Positions 48,011-57,038 of a stretch of DNA of 64,000 bases are shown in pieces. The translations under genes were made by a program, and so were the position numbers. The DNA lies in contig NZ_JBBOUU010000001.1 in assembly GCF_038006205.1 (NCBI RefSeq), forward strand, positions 1,056,001 to 1,120,000. The letters run 5' to 3'. Under the pieces are notes generated by a model that saw only the letters and a list, made by a program, of their open reading frames with translations, had not been told where the DNA came from and ran no database searches. Every line of letters starts with the position of its first letter. Positions within the stretch are counted from its first letter, which is position 1. The DNA is from Solibacillus sp. FSL R7-0668. GTDB lineage: Bacteria > Bacillota > Bacilli > Bacillales_A > Planococcaceae.

Positions 48011-48035
48011 CTGGAATAGGGTGTTTTGGAGGTAG

Positions 48036-48065
48036 CGTAAATAAATTTTAAAAACCCCAAATACC
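48036..48065. repeat. Isolated copy of the 30-bp CGYAAATA core
   Basis: This 30-base stretch starts CGTAAATAAA and ends CCAAATACC, and aligns end to end without gaps with the cores at 42778-42889. The second box is degraded (CCCAAATA). It lies between the galE-like gene and ymdB, 26 bases after a stop codon. Confidence 0.6.
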
Positions 48066-48070
48066 TACGT

Positions 48071-48110
48071 AAACTGCTGCATGCGTATAAAATGTAGTAG
48101 TTTTTATTTT
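48071..48110 (+). terminator. Intrinsic terminator after the galE-like gene
   Basis: AAACTGCTGCAT (48071-48082) pairs with ATGTAGTAGTTT (48092-48103) with two wobbles and a 9-base loop, followed by a T-rich tail. Confidence 0.82.
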
Positions 48111-48140
48111 GTCAAAGCAGCTTAAGTGCTTATTCAATAA

Positions 48141-48170
48141 TTGCTTGCATATCCGAAACAGTGGTAAAAT
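48141..48170 (+). promoter_or_regulatory. Sigma-A promoter for ymdB, extended -10
   Basis: TTGCTT (48141-48146), an 18-bp spacer and TAAAAT (48165-48170) with a TGG extended -10 motif. It gives ymdB its own transcription, separate from the glycan genes before it. Confidence 0.55.
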
Positions 48171-48206
48171 GGAATAATGGACTAGAAGAAAGTGTGGTTT
48201 TAAAAA

Positions 48207-49004
48207 ATGAAAGTTTTATTTATTGGGGATATTGTCGGTTCGATTGGACGCGATGCCGTTGCAACCTATTTACCTCGTTTAAAAAAGAAATACAATTTAG
48301 ATGTAGTCATTGCCAATGGTGAAAATGCAGCAGCTGGACGCGGTATTACACGTAGCATTTACAATGATTTATTACAAATGGGTGTGGATGTTATCACAAT
48401 GGGCAACCATACGTGGGATAACAAGGATATTTTTGATTTTATCGATGACGCGGATTATTTAGTGCGTCCAGCCAATTTTTCAAAGGATGCGCCTGGTCGT
48501 GGTGTGACACAGGTGACGAAAAATGGTGTGACAATTTCAGTCATTAATCTACATGGACGTGTATTTTTACCACCACATGACGATCCATTTGAGATGGGCT
48601 TAGCGCTTGTCGAAGAAGCACGTAAAACGTCACCACTTGTATTCGTCGATTTTCACGCAGAAGCGACAAGTGAGAAAATCGCGTTAAGCTGGCATTTAGA
48701 GGGGAAAGCGTCGGTTGTTGTCGGTACCCATACACATGTGCAAACAGCAGATAACCGTATTTACCCAGGTGGTACAGCGTATATTACCGATGTGGGCATG
48801 ACGGGTCCTTATGATGAAGTTTTAGGCATGGGCAAAGACAATGTCATTTATAAATTTTTAACGAATATGCCGGCGCGCTATGAAGTGCCAAAAAAGGGAC
48901 GTGAAGTGTTAAGTGCCTTCTTCGTTGAAATTGATGACAAAACAGGGAAAGCTCTACGTCAAGAACGCGTTTTAATTAATGAAGACAATCCGTTTCAGGC
49001 ATAA
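48207..49004 (+). CDS. ymdB: YmdB, calcineurin-like phosphodiesterase
   Basis: Dimetal phosphoesterase of 265 residues. In B. subtilis YmdB hydrolyses 2',3'-cyclic nucleotides and affects biofilm and late gene expression. Metal-binding motifs in order are GDIVGSIGRDA, NGENAAAGRG, MGNHTWDNKD, DFHAEATSEK and GTHTHVQTAD. The Shine-Dalgarno sequence is weak. In relatives it directly follows rny; here glycan genes lie on both sides, which marks ymdB as a core gene stranded inside the variable locus. Confidence 0.94.
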   Translation: MKVLFIGDIVGSIGRDAVATYLPRLKKKYNLDVVIANGENAAAGRGITRSIYNDLLQMGVDVITMGNHTWDNKDIFDFIDDADYLVRPANFSKDAPGRGVTQVTKNGVTISVINLHGRVFLPPHDDPFEMGLALVEEARKTSPLVFVDFHAEATSEKIALSWHLEGKASVVVGTHTHVQTADNRIYPGGTAYITDVGMTGPYDEVLGMGKDNVIYKFLTNMPARYEVPKKGREVLSAFFVEIDDKTGKALRQERVLINEDNPFQA

Positions 49005-49017
49005 GATGATTTAACGA

Positions 49018-49080
49018 AACACCTATTATTGGATAGAAGGGGGCATTACCTTTTCACATCCAATGATAGGTGTTTTTATT
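49018..49080 (+). terminator. Intrinsic terminator after ymdB
   Basis: A 17-bp stem (49018-49034 with 49058-49074) with a single wobble and a 23-base loop, followed by TTTATT. Confidence 0.88.
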
Positions 49081-49229
49081 GTCAATACAAGCAGCGTACC
49101 TCCACTATACCCTTTGTACGTGGCTATGCACGAATCAATATATAGCACTGACACCCTCTATATGCTCAATAAAAATAGTAGGCATAATATTAGGCTTAAA
49201 AAGAATAAGTAATACTAGAGGTGGGAATT

Positions 49230-49994
49230 ATGATTGATATGCATAGCCATGTATTATGGAACGCAGATGATGGGCCAAGGTCTATGGGAGAAGCTATGAA
49301 GTTAATGGAACAGGCGGTGAAAGAGGGGATTTCGGCACTCATTGCGACATCACATAGCAATCACCCACACTATGATGTGGGCTATCAGGTCGTATTGAAT
49401 CAAATTGATAGGTTGCAAAACGAACTCCTAAATAATGAGATACCACTCACAGTTTATACCGGTCATGAAGTCCGGTTATCCGAAAAATTGATACCACTCT
49501 ATCTAGCAAATCAAATTCATACATTGGCAAACTCACAATATTTACTAGTAGAATTACCTTCCTATACGATTCCGAATTATATAGATTACATTATTCACGC
49601 ACTATTAATGGAGGGCATTACGCCTATTATTGCACATCCTGAGCGCAATAAAGCCATTGCCGAAAACCCCAATCGATTAGTGCAGCTTATTCAGCAAGGG
49701 GCTTTGTCACAAATTACGGCGGGCAGTCTAACCGGCCATTTTGGTCGTGCAGTGCAAAAATTTTCGTTGGATTTAGTGAGGGCGAATCTCGTACATGTGT
49801 ACGGATCAGATGCTCATAATTTAACAACGCGCCCATTTTTATTTGATCAGGGGCTTTGTTATTTAGAAAAAAGAAAAGAGTTAGAGGCAGTAGATATTTT
49901 TCTTGAAAATAATGCGCGAATTTTGCAAAATCAGCCCTTCATCATAAAAGAGCCCGAAGAAATAGCTACAGCGAAGTGGTGGAAAATCTATTAA
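49230..49994 (+). CDS. CpsB/CapC-type PHP tyrosine-protein phosphatase
   Basis: Manganese-dependent PHP phosphatase of 254 residues (YwqE/Wzb type) that dephosphorylates the BY-kinase of capsule synthesis. MIDMHSHVLWNADDGP gives the first metal ligands; later ligands are in ATSHSNHPHY, GHEVR, IAHPERNK and YGSDAHN. ATG at 49230 is preferred since AGAGGTGGG precedes it; the GTG at 49221 is within that site. It is the first gene of the right-hand glycan cluster. No cognate kinase or modulator gene is next to it, which is unusual. Confidence 0.88.
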   Translation: MIDMHSHVLWNADDGPRSMGEAMKLMEQAVKEGISALIATSHSNHPHYDVGYQVVLNQIDRLQNELLNNEIPLTVYTGHEVRLSEKLIPLYLANQIHTLANSQYLLVELPSYTIPNYIDYIIHALLMEGITPIIAHPERNKAIAENPNRLVQLIQQGALSQITAGSLTGHFGRAVQKFSLDLVRANLVHVYGSDAHNLTTRPFLFDQGLCYLEKRKELEAVDIFLENNARILQNQPFIIKEPEEIATAKWWKIY

Positions 49995-50064
49995 CAGGCT
50001 ATTGTAGGTTTTACTACTCCATCAATAGCTAATGCACGTAACAAATAAGAGAGGGACGACAGGG

Positions 50065-50970
50065 ATGAAAAAGTGGAAGTGGACATTGGGCGTTGCTTTT
50101 GTACTAAGTATAGCGAGCCTTATTATCGTGATAAATGTTTATGGCGATATTAAAAGTACAGCAAATGAAATGTATACCCCTATAAATGATAAAGTATCCG
50201 AAATTCGGCAACAACCAGTGGATATTACACAGGACAAAGAGCCATTTTCTGTGCTTATTTTAGGCGTAGATGAACGCGCTACAGATAAAGGACGCTCTGA
50301 TACGATGATTGTATTAACGGTTAATCCAACACTTCAAACAACGAAAATGCTCAGTATACCGCGTGATACGTATACTGAGATTATGGGGATGGACTTCAAA
50401 GACAAAATAAATCACGCATATGCATTTGGTGGCGTCGAAATGTCGATGAAAACCGTAGAAAATTTATTGTCCATCCCGATTGATTATGTTGCAAAGGTCA
50501 ATATGGAAAGCTTTGTAGATATTGTCGACATCGTAGGAGGGATTACTGTTGATAACACACTCGATTTTCAATTTGATGGGGAGCATTATCCAACGGGGGA
50601 ATTGGAATTAGATGGCGAAAAGGCACTAAAATATGTGCGTATGCGTTATGAGGACCCTTTAGGTGATTTTGGTCGACAAAACCGACAAAAGCAAGTCATT
50701 CAAGGCGTTTTAAAGGAAAGTATGTCACTGAATACCGTATGGAATTATAAATCTATTTTTAAGACCTTGGAAGATAATGTTCAAATCAATATTACTTTAG
50801 ATGACATCTTAAGCATACGTAAAAACTATGGTGATAGTTTTAAAATAATTGAGCAGCTATATCTAAATCATGGGGAAGGTACGATGATTAAAGGGATTTA
50901 TTACTATGTGCCGAACGAAAGTGAATTACAGGCGATTCAAGCTAATCTAAAAAAGCATATGGAAATGTGA
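50065..50970 (+). CDS. LytR-CpsA-Psr (LCP) family glycan ligase
   Basis: Membrane-anchored enzyme of 301 residues that attaches lipid-linked teichoic acid or capsule chains to peptidoglycan. A short cytoplasmic start and one membrane helix (WTLGVAFVLSIASLIIVI) are followed by the LCP domain: LILGVDERATDKGRSDTM, LSIPRDTYTEI, INHAYAFGG, and ALKYVRMRYEDPLGDFGR with the pyrophosphate-binding arginines. ATG at 50065 follows GAGAGGGA; the longer frame from 50032 has no site. The context suggests it anchors the polymer made by this locus. Confidence 0.92.
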   Translation: MKKWKWTLGVAFVLSIASLIIVINVYGDIKSTANEMYTPINDKVSEIRQQPVDITQDKEPFSVLILGVDERATDKGRSDTMIVLTVNPTLQTTKMLSIPRDTYTEIMGMDFKDKINHAYAFGGVEMSMKTVENLLSIPIDYVAKVNMESFVDIVDIVGGITVDNTLDFQFDGEHYPTGELELDGEKALKYVRMRYEDPLGDFGRQNRQKQVIQGVLKESMSLNTVWNYKSIFKTLEDNVQINITLDDILSIRKNYGDSFKIIEQLYLNHGEGTMIKGIYYYVPNESELQAIQANLKKHMEM

Positions 50971-51151
50971 GAATGGAATGAGAATAGAACTTTGTCGATT
51001 ACAAGGTGCTATTCTCCTTTTTTGGCTAAAATGTATAGATTCCCTTTTGCCGGAATAAGCTAATTCTTGTAAACATCCAGGGGAAATAACAGAAAAATGG
51101 GCTAGACTTACTTGAAAAAATAGAATCAGAGGAGGAACGACAACGAATATA

Positions 51152-52147
51152 TTGGTAACAGGAGGTGCAGGATACATTGGTACACATACATGTATCGCGC
51201 TAATTGAAGCAGGACATACAGTGGTTGTCGCGGATAATCTCTGTAATAGTAAACGAGAGTCTATTGAAAAATTCAAAAAGATTATGAATACACATATTCC
51301 TTTTTATGAAATCGATGTTTCGAATAGAAAAGCTGTAGAGACGATTTTCGAAAATCATCAGCTTGATGGCGTCATTCATTTTGCTGGGTTGAAGGCTGTC
51401 GGTGAATCCGTAGAAAAACCGTCTTTGTATTATGAAAATAATGTTGTGAGTACACTTGTATTGGTTAACTGTTGTTTAAAGTTTGGAGTCAATCGATTTG
51501 TCTTTAGTTCATCGGCTACAGTATACGGAGACAATAAGGTGCCGTTTGTAGAGACAATGGATTTATTACCCACGACGAATCCATATGGTGAAACAAAGGC
51601 AATATGTGAACGGATTTTGACGGACATTGCCAAAGCAAATCCATCATTTTCAGTGTCATTACTGCGTTATTTTAATCCAATTGGCGCGCATGAAAGTGGA
51701 TTGATTGGTGAGGCACCAAATGGCATTCCGAATAATTTAATGCCCTATATCACACAAGTTGCGAAGGGCATGCGAGACTATTTAAGCATCTTCGGCAATG
51801 ACTATCCAACGATTGATGGCACCGGTGTACGGGATTATATTCATGTAATGGATTTAGCTGAGGGGCATGTTGCTGCTATTCACGCTATGTTACAAGGGGT
51901 CCATATTTATAATCTCGGTACTGGACAAGGAACGAGCGTCTTGCAATTAGTAAAGGCATTTGAAGAAGCGAATGGCGTGACAATTCGTTATGAAATAGTA
52001 GAGCGTAGGCCGGGAGATCTAGCTTGCTGCTATGCAGATGTAGAAAAAGCAAGACAGGAACTAGGCTGGATAGCAAAGCGCGATGTTGTGACGATGTGTA
52101 AAGATGCATGGCGGTTTGAAAAGAATACCCTTCATCAGGGCGTTTAA
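51152..52147 (+). CDS. galE: UDP-glucose 4-epimerase
   Basis: Interconverts UDP-glucose and UDP-galactose (or the N-acetyl forms) with bound NAD. It has 331 residues from TTG at 51152. VTGGAGYIGTHTC, FSSSATVYGDN, an intact YGETK (Tyr145, Lys149) and LRYFNPIGAHES are as expected. The start is odd. The ribosome site GGAGG (51131-51135) is 16 bases from this TTG but seven bases from ACG at 51143, where the family N-terminus (T-N-ILVTGG for M-N-ILVTGG) would begin. Either ACG is used or an ATG has mutated. No in-frame ATG or GTG exists before the upstream stop at 51113. Confidence 0.92.
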   Translation: MVTGGAGYIGTHTCIALIEAGHTVVVADNLCNSKRESIEKFKKIMNTHIPFYEIDVSNRKAVETIFENHQLDGVIHFAGLKAVGESVEKPSLYYENNVVSTLVLVNCCLKFGVNRFVFSSSATVYGDNKVPFVETMDLLPTTNPYGETKAICERILTDIAKANPSFSVSLLRYFNPIGAHESGLIGEAPNGIPNNLMPYITQVAKGMRDYLSIFGNDYPTIDGTGVRDYIHVMDLAEGHVAAIHAMLQGVHIYNLGTGQGTSVLQLVKAFEEANGVTIRYEIVERRPGDLACCYADVEKARQELGWIAKRDVVTMCKDAWRFEKNTLHQGV

Positions 52148-52250
52148 AGACATTTTTTCAATTCGAGGAATAGAACGCTGTAATAGGCTCATATAATATA
52201 AATCACAGTTTATAATACTTTATATTATTATTTTTGGGGGAGGATAGTTT

Positions 52251-54092
52251 GTGAACTACACAGCAAGGTATACAATATTTTTCATAATAGATTCATTGAT
52301 TGTATTATCCGCTATTTTTATTAGTTACTTTTTATTGTATCCGACAATTCATATTTATTCTGATTCCTTAATCATCTTGAGTTCATTTACATTATTAATT
52401 AGTCATCATGTCATGGCCTATTTTTTCCAGCTTTATAATCGCATTTGGAGTTTAGCTTCAGTGAGGGAATTATTGACGATAGCTTATGCGGTCACGACTT
52501 CTGTTGTTGCAGCGAGTATTATGCAACTACTAATAAAAAGCGACATTTATTTTCGTGTAATGGTGATTACGTGGCTCTTGCATATTGTACTGATCGGTGG
52601 TTCGCGCTTTTTACTTAGAATTTTACATGAACGTACTTCTGTTACGCCCCATGACCATTTAAAGCGTGTACTGATTATCGGCGCGGGGGAGGCAGGAACT
52701 ATGCTTATTCGTAGTATTAAGAAAAATCCATCTGAATATCAAGTGGTAGCCGTTGTCGATGATGATCGAAACAAAAAACATTTAAAAATAATGGATGTCA
52801 ATGTGTATGGAACGACAAAAGAGATTCCACGCATTGTACAGGAGAAAAAAATTGATGAAATTATTTTAGCCATCCCTTCTTTAAGTAAAAAAGAAATTCG
52901 AGAGGTTTATTCCCGTTGTATAGAGACGAAGGCAACGATAAAAATTATGCCAAAAATTGAGGATGTCATGACAGGTAAAGTTTCGGTGAATGATATGCAA
53001 GATATCAAAATCGAAGACCTGCTCGGACGTGAAGAAATCAAACTTGATATGTTGGCACTCTCCAATAATCTTACAAATAAAATAATCCTCGTAACAGGTG
53101 CTGGCGGTTCTATAGGCTCTGAAATTTGCCGTCAAGTAGCACATTTCCAACCACAAAAACTAATCTTACTTGGTCACGGAGAAAATTCCATTTACACAAT
53201 CCATATGGAATTATCAGAAAAAATAGACTTCAAAGGGATAGAATTCATTCCAATTATTGCGGATGTACAAGATAGAGATCGAATTTTTGAAGTGGTCGGA
53301 CAGATTCAGCCAGATGTCATTTACCATGCAGCTGCTCATAAGCATGTACCGATGATGGAGTGTAACCCACGTGAAGCGGTAAAAAATAATATCTTTGGGA
53401 CAAAAAATGTAGCGGAAGCCGCACATACATTTGGTGTATCCAATTTTGTCATGATTTCAACTGATAAAGCAGTGAATCCGCCAAACATTATGGGTGCAAC
53501 AAAGCGAATTGCTGAAATGATTATTCAAAATTTAGCAACCTATAGCGAAACAAATTTTGCTGCAGTTCGTTTTGGGAATGTACTTGGCTCACGTGGAAGT
53601 GTCATCCCGAGATTTAAGGCTCAAATTGCTTCAGGTGGACCCGTCACCGTCACACATCCGGAAATGACTCGTTATTTTATGACGATTCCAGAAGCATCTC
53701 GGCTCGTGTTGCAGGCCGGGGCACTTGCACGGGGGGGCGAGGTATTTGTGCTTGATATGGGGGAGCCATTGAAAATTGTAGATTTAGCGAAAAATCTCAT
53801 CCGCTTATCGGGATTTACTGAAGATGAAATTGGTATTGAATTTTCAGGTATTCGCCCAGGCGAAAAGATGTATGAGGAATTACTAAATGCAGCGGAGATT
53901 CAAGAAGAGCATGTCTATCCTAAAATTCACGTTGGTAAAGCAAATTATATGGATGAGTATTTACTAATATCCATACTAAGTGAATTTGAAGAGTGCAATA
54001 TAGAGGAATTAAAACAAATGCTAATCGATATCGCGAATGGTAGATGGACATTAAAAAAGGACGAAATCAAATTACTTGATAAGGCATTATGA
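52251..54092 (+). CDS. CapD/PglF-type nucleotide-sugar 4,6-dehydratase
   Basis: Membrane-bound UDP-GlcNAc 4,6-dehydratase family protein of 613 residues. Four N-terminal membrane helices (to about 115) are followed by a first nucleotide-binding domain (IIGAGEAGTMLIRSIKK near 140) and an SDR domain (VTGAGGSIGSEICRQ near 282). The catalytic pair is Met414 and Lys418 in IMGATKRI, the Met-x3-Lys arrangement usual in this family, after STDKAVNPP. GTG at 52251 follows GGGGGAGGA. The product would be a UDP-4-keto-6-deoxy sugar; no matching aminotransferase or reductase is seen nearby. Confidence 0.9.
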   Translation: MNYTARYTIFFIIDSLIVLSAIFISYFLLYPTIHIYSDSLIILSSFTLLISHHVMAYFFQLYNRIWSLASVRELLTIAYAVTTSVVAASIMQLLIKSDIYFRVMVITWLLHIVLIGGSRFLLRILHERTSVTPHDHLKRVLIIGAGEAGTMLIRSIKKNPSEYQVVAVVDDDRNKKHLKIMDVNVYGTTKEIPRIVQEKKIDEIILAIPSLSKKEIREVYSRCIETKATIKIMPKIEDVMTGKVSVNDMQDIKIEDLLGREEIKLDMLALSNNLTNKIILVTGAGGSIGSEICRQVAHFQPQKLILLGHGENSIYTIHMELSEKIDFKGIEFIPIIADVQDRDRIFEVVGQIQPDVIYHAAAHKHVPMMECNPREAVKNNIFGTKNVAEAAHTFGVSNFVMISTDKAVNPPNIMGATKRIAEMIIQNLATYSETNFAAVRFGNVLGSRGSVIPRFKAQIASGGPVTVTHPEMTRYFMTIPEASRLVLQAGALARGGEVFVLDMGEPLKIVDLAKNLIRLSGFTEDEIGIEFSGIRPGEKMYEELLNAAEIQEEHVYPKIHVGKANYMDEYLLISILSEFEECNIEELKQMLIDIANGRWTLKKDEIKLLDKAL

Positions 54093-54151
54093 TTTTCCTT
54101 TTAATTTCCAAATAATAAATTGATAAATGGAATTAAGGAGCTGTAATTCCC

Positions 54152-54760
54152 TTGTATAAGAGTATAAAAAGACTAATCGATATCATAATTTCTTTCATTG
54201 CATTAATTCTATTATCACCATTATTTTTACTATTGATTATTATCATAAAATTAGATTCGAAAGGTCCTATATTATTTAAGCAAAAAAGAATCGGTATTCA
54301 TAAAAGTCATTTTACAATTTTAAAATTCCGAACAATGAGAATTGATACTCCAAAGAATACACCAACCCATTTATTAAAAGACCCTGAACAGTACTTAACT
54401 AAAATAGGGGGATTCTTAAGGAAAACAAGTCTAGATGAATTACCTCAAATTTGGAATATATTTGTTGGGCAAATAAGTCTGATTGGACCAAGACCAGCAC
54501 TTTGGAATCAGTACGATTTAATTACAGAACGTGACAAGTACGGTGCCAATGATGTCCTGCCAGGGCTAACAGGGTGGGCTCAAATTAACGGCCGAGATGA
54601 GCTGACGATTGAAGAAAAGGCTAGACTTGATGGCGATTACGTAAAGAAAATCAGTTTTTGGATGGATGTAAAGTGTTTCTTTGGAACGATTATTATCATT
54701 TTTACTAAAGCTGGAGTCGTTGAAGGAGGCACTGGAGCGATTAACTCAAAAGAAAGTTAA
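54152..54760 (+). CDS. Polyisoprenyl-phosphate sugar phosphotransferase
   Basis: Initiating transferase (PglC/EpsL/CapM type) of 202 residues that loads the first sugar phosphate onto undecaprenyl phosphate. One N-terminal re-entrant membrane helix (IDIIISFIALILLSPLFLL) is followed by GPILFKQKRIG, ILKFRTMR, LRKTSLDELPQ and IGPRPAL with GLTGWAQINGRDEL. TTG at 54152 has AAGGAG 11 bases upstream; no ATG would preserve the membrane segment. It follows the CapD-like gene, as CapD-type and initiating enzymes often do. Confidence 0.92.
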   Translation: MYKSIKRLIDIIISFIALILLSPLFLLLIIIIKLDSKGPILFKQKRIGIHKSHFTILKFRTMRIDTPKNTPTHLLKDPEQYLTKIGGFLRKTSLDELPQIWNIFVGQISLIGPRPALWNQYDLITERDKYGANDVLPGLTGWAQINGRDELTIEEKARLDGDYVKKISFWMDVKCFFGTIIIIFTKAGVVEGGTGAINSKES

Positions 54761-54796
54761 ACAATAGTTGAGCAATTAGTGGAGGTTATTTTTAAT

Positions 54797-55984
54797 ATGA
54801 AACTACTCGTTATTTGCCAGTATTACAATCCAGAACCTTTTCGTATATCAGATATTTGTGAAGCATTAGTAGAAAAAGGTCATCATGTGACAGTTTTAAC
54901 AGGCCTCCCCAATTATCCAGAGGGGAAAGTACTGGATAATTATCGTTATGGAAAAAATAGAAAAGAAGTAATTAATGGTGTAAATGTAATACGCAGTTTT
55001 GAAATTGGGCGAGGGAACAGTAAAGTAACCCTCTTATTAAATTATATTAGCTTTGCATTATCAGCATCATTAAAGGCACTATTCATGAGGGAAAAGTTTG
55101 ATGCAGTATTTGTAAATCAACTTTCACCAGTATTTATGGGAGTTCCTGCAATAGTCTATAAAAAGAAGCATAAGAAAAAGATGTTGCTGTATTGCCTCGA
55201 CATTTGGCCAGCTAGTTTAACTGCAGGTGGTATAAAGGAAGGTTCGCTGATTTATAAATTTTTTCATCATCTATCAAGGTGGATTTATACCTCGGCAGAT
55301 AATGTAGCCGTTAGCTCGGGGATGTTTATAGACTATCTTGGTGAAACGATCGGGGTGAAAACGGAGTCGATTCTTCACCTACCGCAATATGCAGAACAAC
55401 TATTCACTGAAAAAGTGGAGGTAGACAGACGCGAGCATTTTAATTTTGTATTTGCTGGAAATATAGGAGAAATGCAAAGTGTTCAAACGATTGTACATGC
55501 AGCTTATGAATTGCGGAATCATACGAATATTAAATTTCACATAGTAGGAGATGGCTCTAAATTAGCTGAAAATAAACTTCTGAGTAAAAATTTAGGGCTT
55601 CAAAATATTACTTTTCATGGCAGAAAACCATTGAGTGAGATGCCGAAATATTATAGCTTGGCAGATGCGATGTTAATTACATTAAAAAATGATTCTACCA
55701 TTTCATCAACATTACCTGGTAAAGTCCAGTCTTATATGGCAGCTGGAAAACCAATCATTGGCGCAATTAATGGTGAAGTAAATCAAATAATTAAAGAAGC
55801 ACAATGTGGCTTGTGCTGTGAGGCAGAAAATGATAGCGAGTTGGCAAATCTAATCGTGCAATTTTGTGAAAGTAGTGAAAAGGATCAAATGGCGTTCAAT
55901 TCATATGACTTCTATTGTAAAAATTATAGTAAAGAGCGATTTTTAAATGTGCTAGAAGATACTCTTATTAAAATGGAGGCCTAA
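54797..55984 (+). CDS. Family 4 glycosyltransferase, WbuB/CapL-like
   Basis: Retaining GT-B transferase of 395 residues. The N-terminus LLVICQYYNPEPFRISDI and the following GLPNYPEGKV closely recall WbuB-type enzymes, which transfer L-FucNAc in Escherichia coli O26. The C-terminal donor-binding half has NFVFAGNIGEMQSVQT, FHGRKPLSEMP and SYMAAGKPIIGA. ATG at 54797 follows TGGAGG. It sits directly before capEFG, which make UDP-L-FucNAc, so L-FucNAc transfer is a sensible inference. Confidence 0.88.
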   Translation: MKLLVICQYYNPEPFRISDICEALVEKGHHVTVLTGLPNYPEGKVLDNYRYGKNRKEVINGVNVIRSFEIGRGNSKVTLLLNYISFALSASLKALFMREKFDAVFVNQLSPVFMGVPAIVYKKKHKKKMLLYCLDIWPASLTAGGIKEGSLIYKFFHHLSRWIYTSADNVAVSSGMFIDYLGETIGVKTESILHLPQYAEQLFTEKVEVDRREHFNFVFAGNIGEMQSVQTIVHAAYELRNHTNIKFHIVGDGSKLAENKLLSKNLGLQNITFHGRKPLSEMPKYYSLADAMLITLKNDSTISSTLPGKVQSYMAAGKPIIGAINGEVNQIIKEAQCGLCCEAENDSELANLIVQFCESSEKDQMAFNSYDFYCKNYSKERFLNVLEDTLIKMEA

Positions 55985-55985
55985 A

Positions 55986-57023
55986 ATGTTTCAAAATAAA
56001 ACATTAATGATTACAGGTGGCACAGGTTCTTTTGGAAATGCCGTGATGGAAAGATTTCTAGATACAGACATTAAAGAAATTCGTATTTTTTCCCGCGATG
56101 AAAAGAAACAAGATGATATGCGAAAAAAATATAATAACGATAAACTAAAATTTTATCTTGGTGATGTGCGCAATATAGATAGTTTAAAAAATGCTATGCA
56201 CAATGTCGATTATGTTTTTCATGCAGCGGCCTTAAAGCAAGTGCCATCATGTGAGTTCTTCCCACTTGAAGCAGTAAAAACAAACATTTTAGGAACTGAA
56301 AATGTATTAAATGCTGCAATTGAAAGTGGCGTAAAAAAAGTAATTTGTCTTTCAACCGATAAAGCAGCCTATCCAATCAATGCTATGGGAATTTCAAAGG
56401 CGATGATGGAGAAGGTATTTGTTGCAAAATCAAAAACAGTTTCTCCAGAAAAAACACTAATTTGTGGAACAAGATACGGCAATGTAATGGCCTCGCGGGG
56501 TTCGGTCATTCCGTTATTTATCGAACAGATAAAAAATGGATTGCCTTTGACAATAACAGACCCTCACATGACAAGATTTCTGATGAGTTTAGAAGAGGCA
56601 GTAGAGCTAGTGTTATTTGCTTTTGAACATGGCCAAGCAGGTGATATTATGATCCAAAAATCGCCAGCAAGTACAATTGGCGACCTAGCTCAAGCATTGA
56701 AAGAGCTATTTAATGTAGAAAATGAAATAAAAATTATTGGAACACGACATGGCGAAAAACGCTATGAAACGCTACTTACTAAAGAAGAATATGCAGTCGC
56801 AGAGAATTTAGCTGGATTTTACAAAGTTCCTGCTGATCAACGAGAACTCAATTACAATAAATATTTTGAAAATGGGGACTTAAAGTTAACAACCGTGAAA
56901 GAATACAATTCAGATAATACACAGCAATTAAATATAGAAGAAATCAAAGAAACCCTACTCCAGTTAGAGTACATTCAAGCGGAATTAAAAGAATGGAATA
57001 AAAATATTCATATTATGAACTAA
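55986..57023 (+). CDS. capE: UDP-GlcNAc 4,6-dehydratase/5-epimerase CapE (FnlA)
   Basis: First enzyme of the UDP-N-acetyl-L-fucosamine route. It has 345 residues. NAD binding is at ITGGTGSFGNAV (residue 9 on). FHAAALKQVPSCEFFPLEA and LSTDKAAYPINAM follow, with the catalytic Met134 and Lys138 in MGISKAMME. The ATG is one base after the preceding stop, with the ribosome site GGAGGC inside the end of that gene, so translation is coupled. The order capE-capF-capG is as in Staphylococcus aureus type 5/8 capsule loci. Confidence 0.93.
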   Translation: MFQNKTLMITGGTGSFGNAVMERFLDTDIKEIRIFSRDEKKQDDMRKKYNNDKLKFYLGDVRNIDSLKNAMHNVDYVFHAAALKQVPSCEFFPLEAVKTNILGTENVLNAAIESGVKKVICLSTDKAAYPINAMGISKAMMEKVFVAKSKTVSPEKTLICGTRYGNVMASRGSVIPLFIEQIKNGLPLTITDPHMTRFLMSLEEAVELVLFAFEHGQAGDIMIQKSPASTIGDLAQALKELFNVENEIKIIGTRHGEKRYETLLTKEEYAVAENLAGFYKVPADQRELNYNKYFENGDLKLTTVKEYNSDNTQQLNIEEIKETLLQLEYIQAELKEWNKNIHIMN

Positions 57024-57038
57024 AGGTGGAGTGGATAG

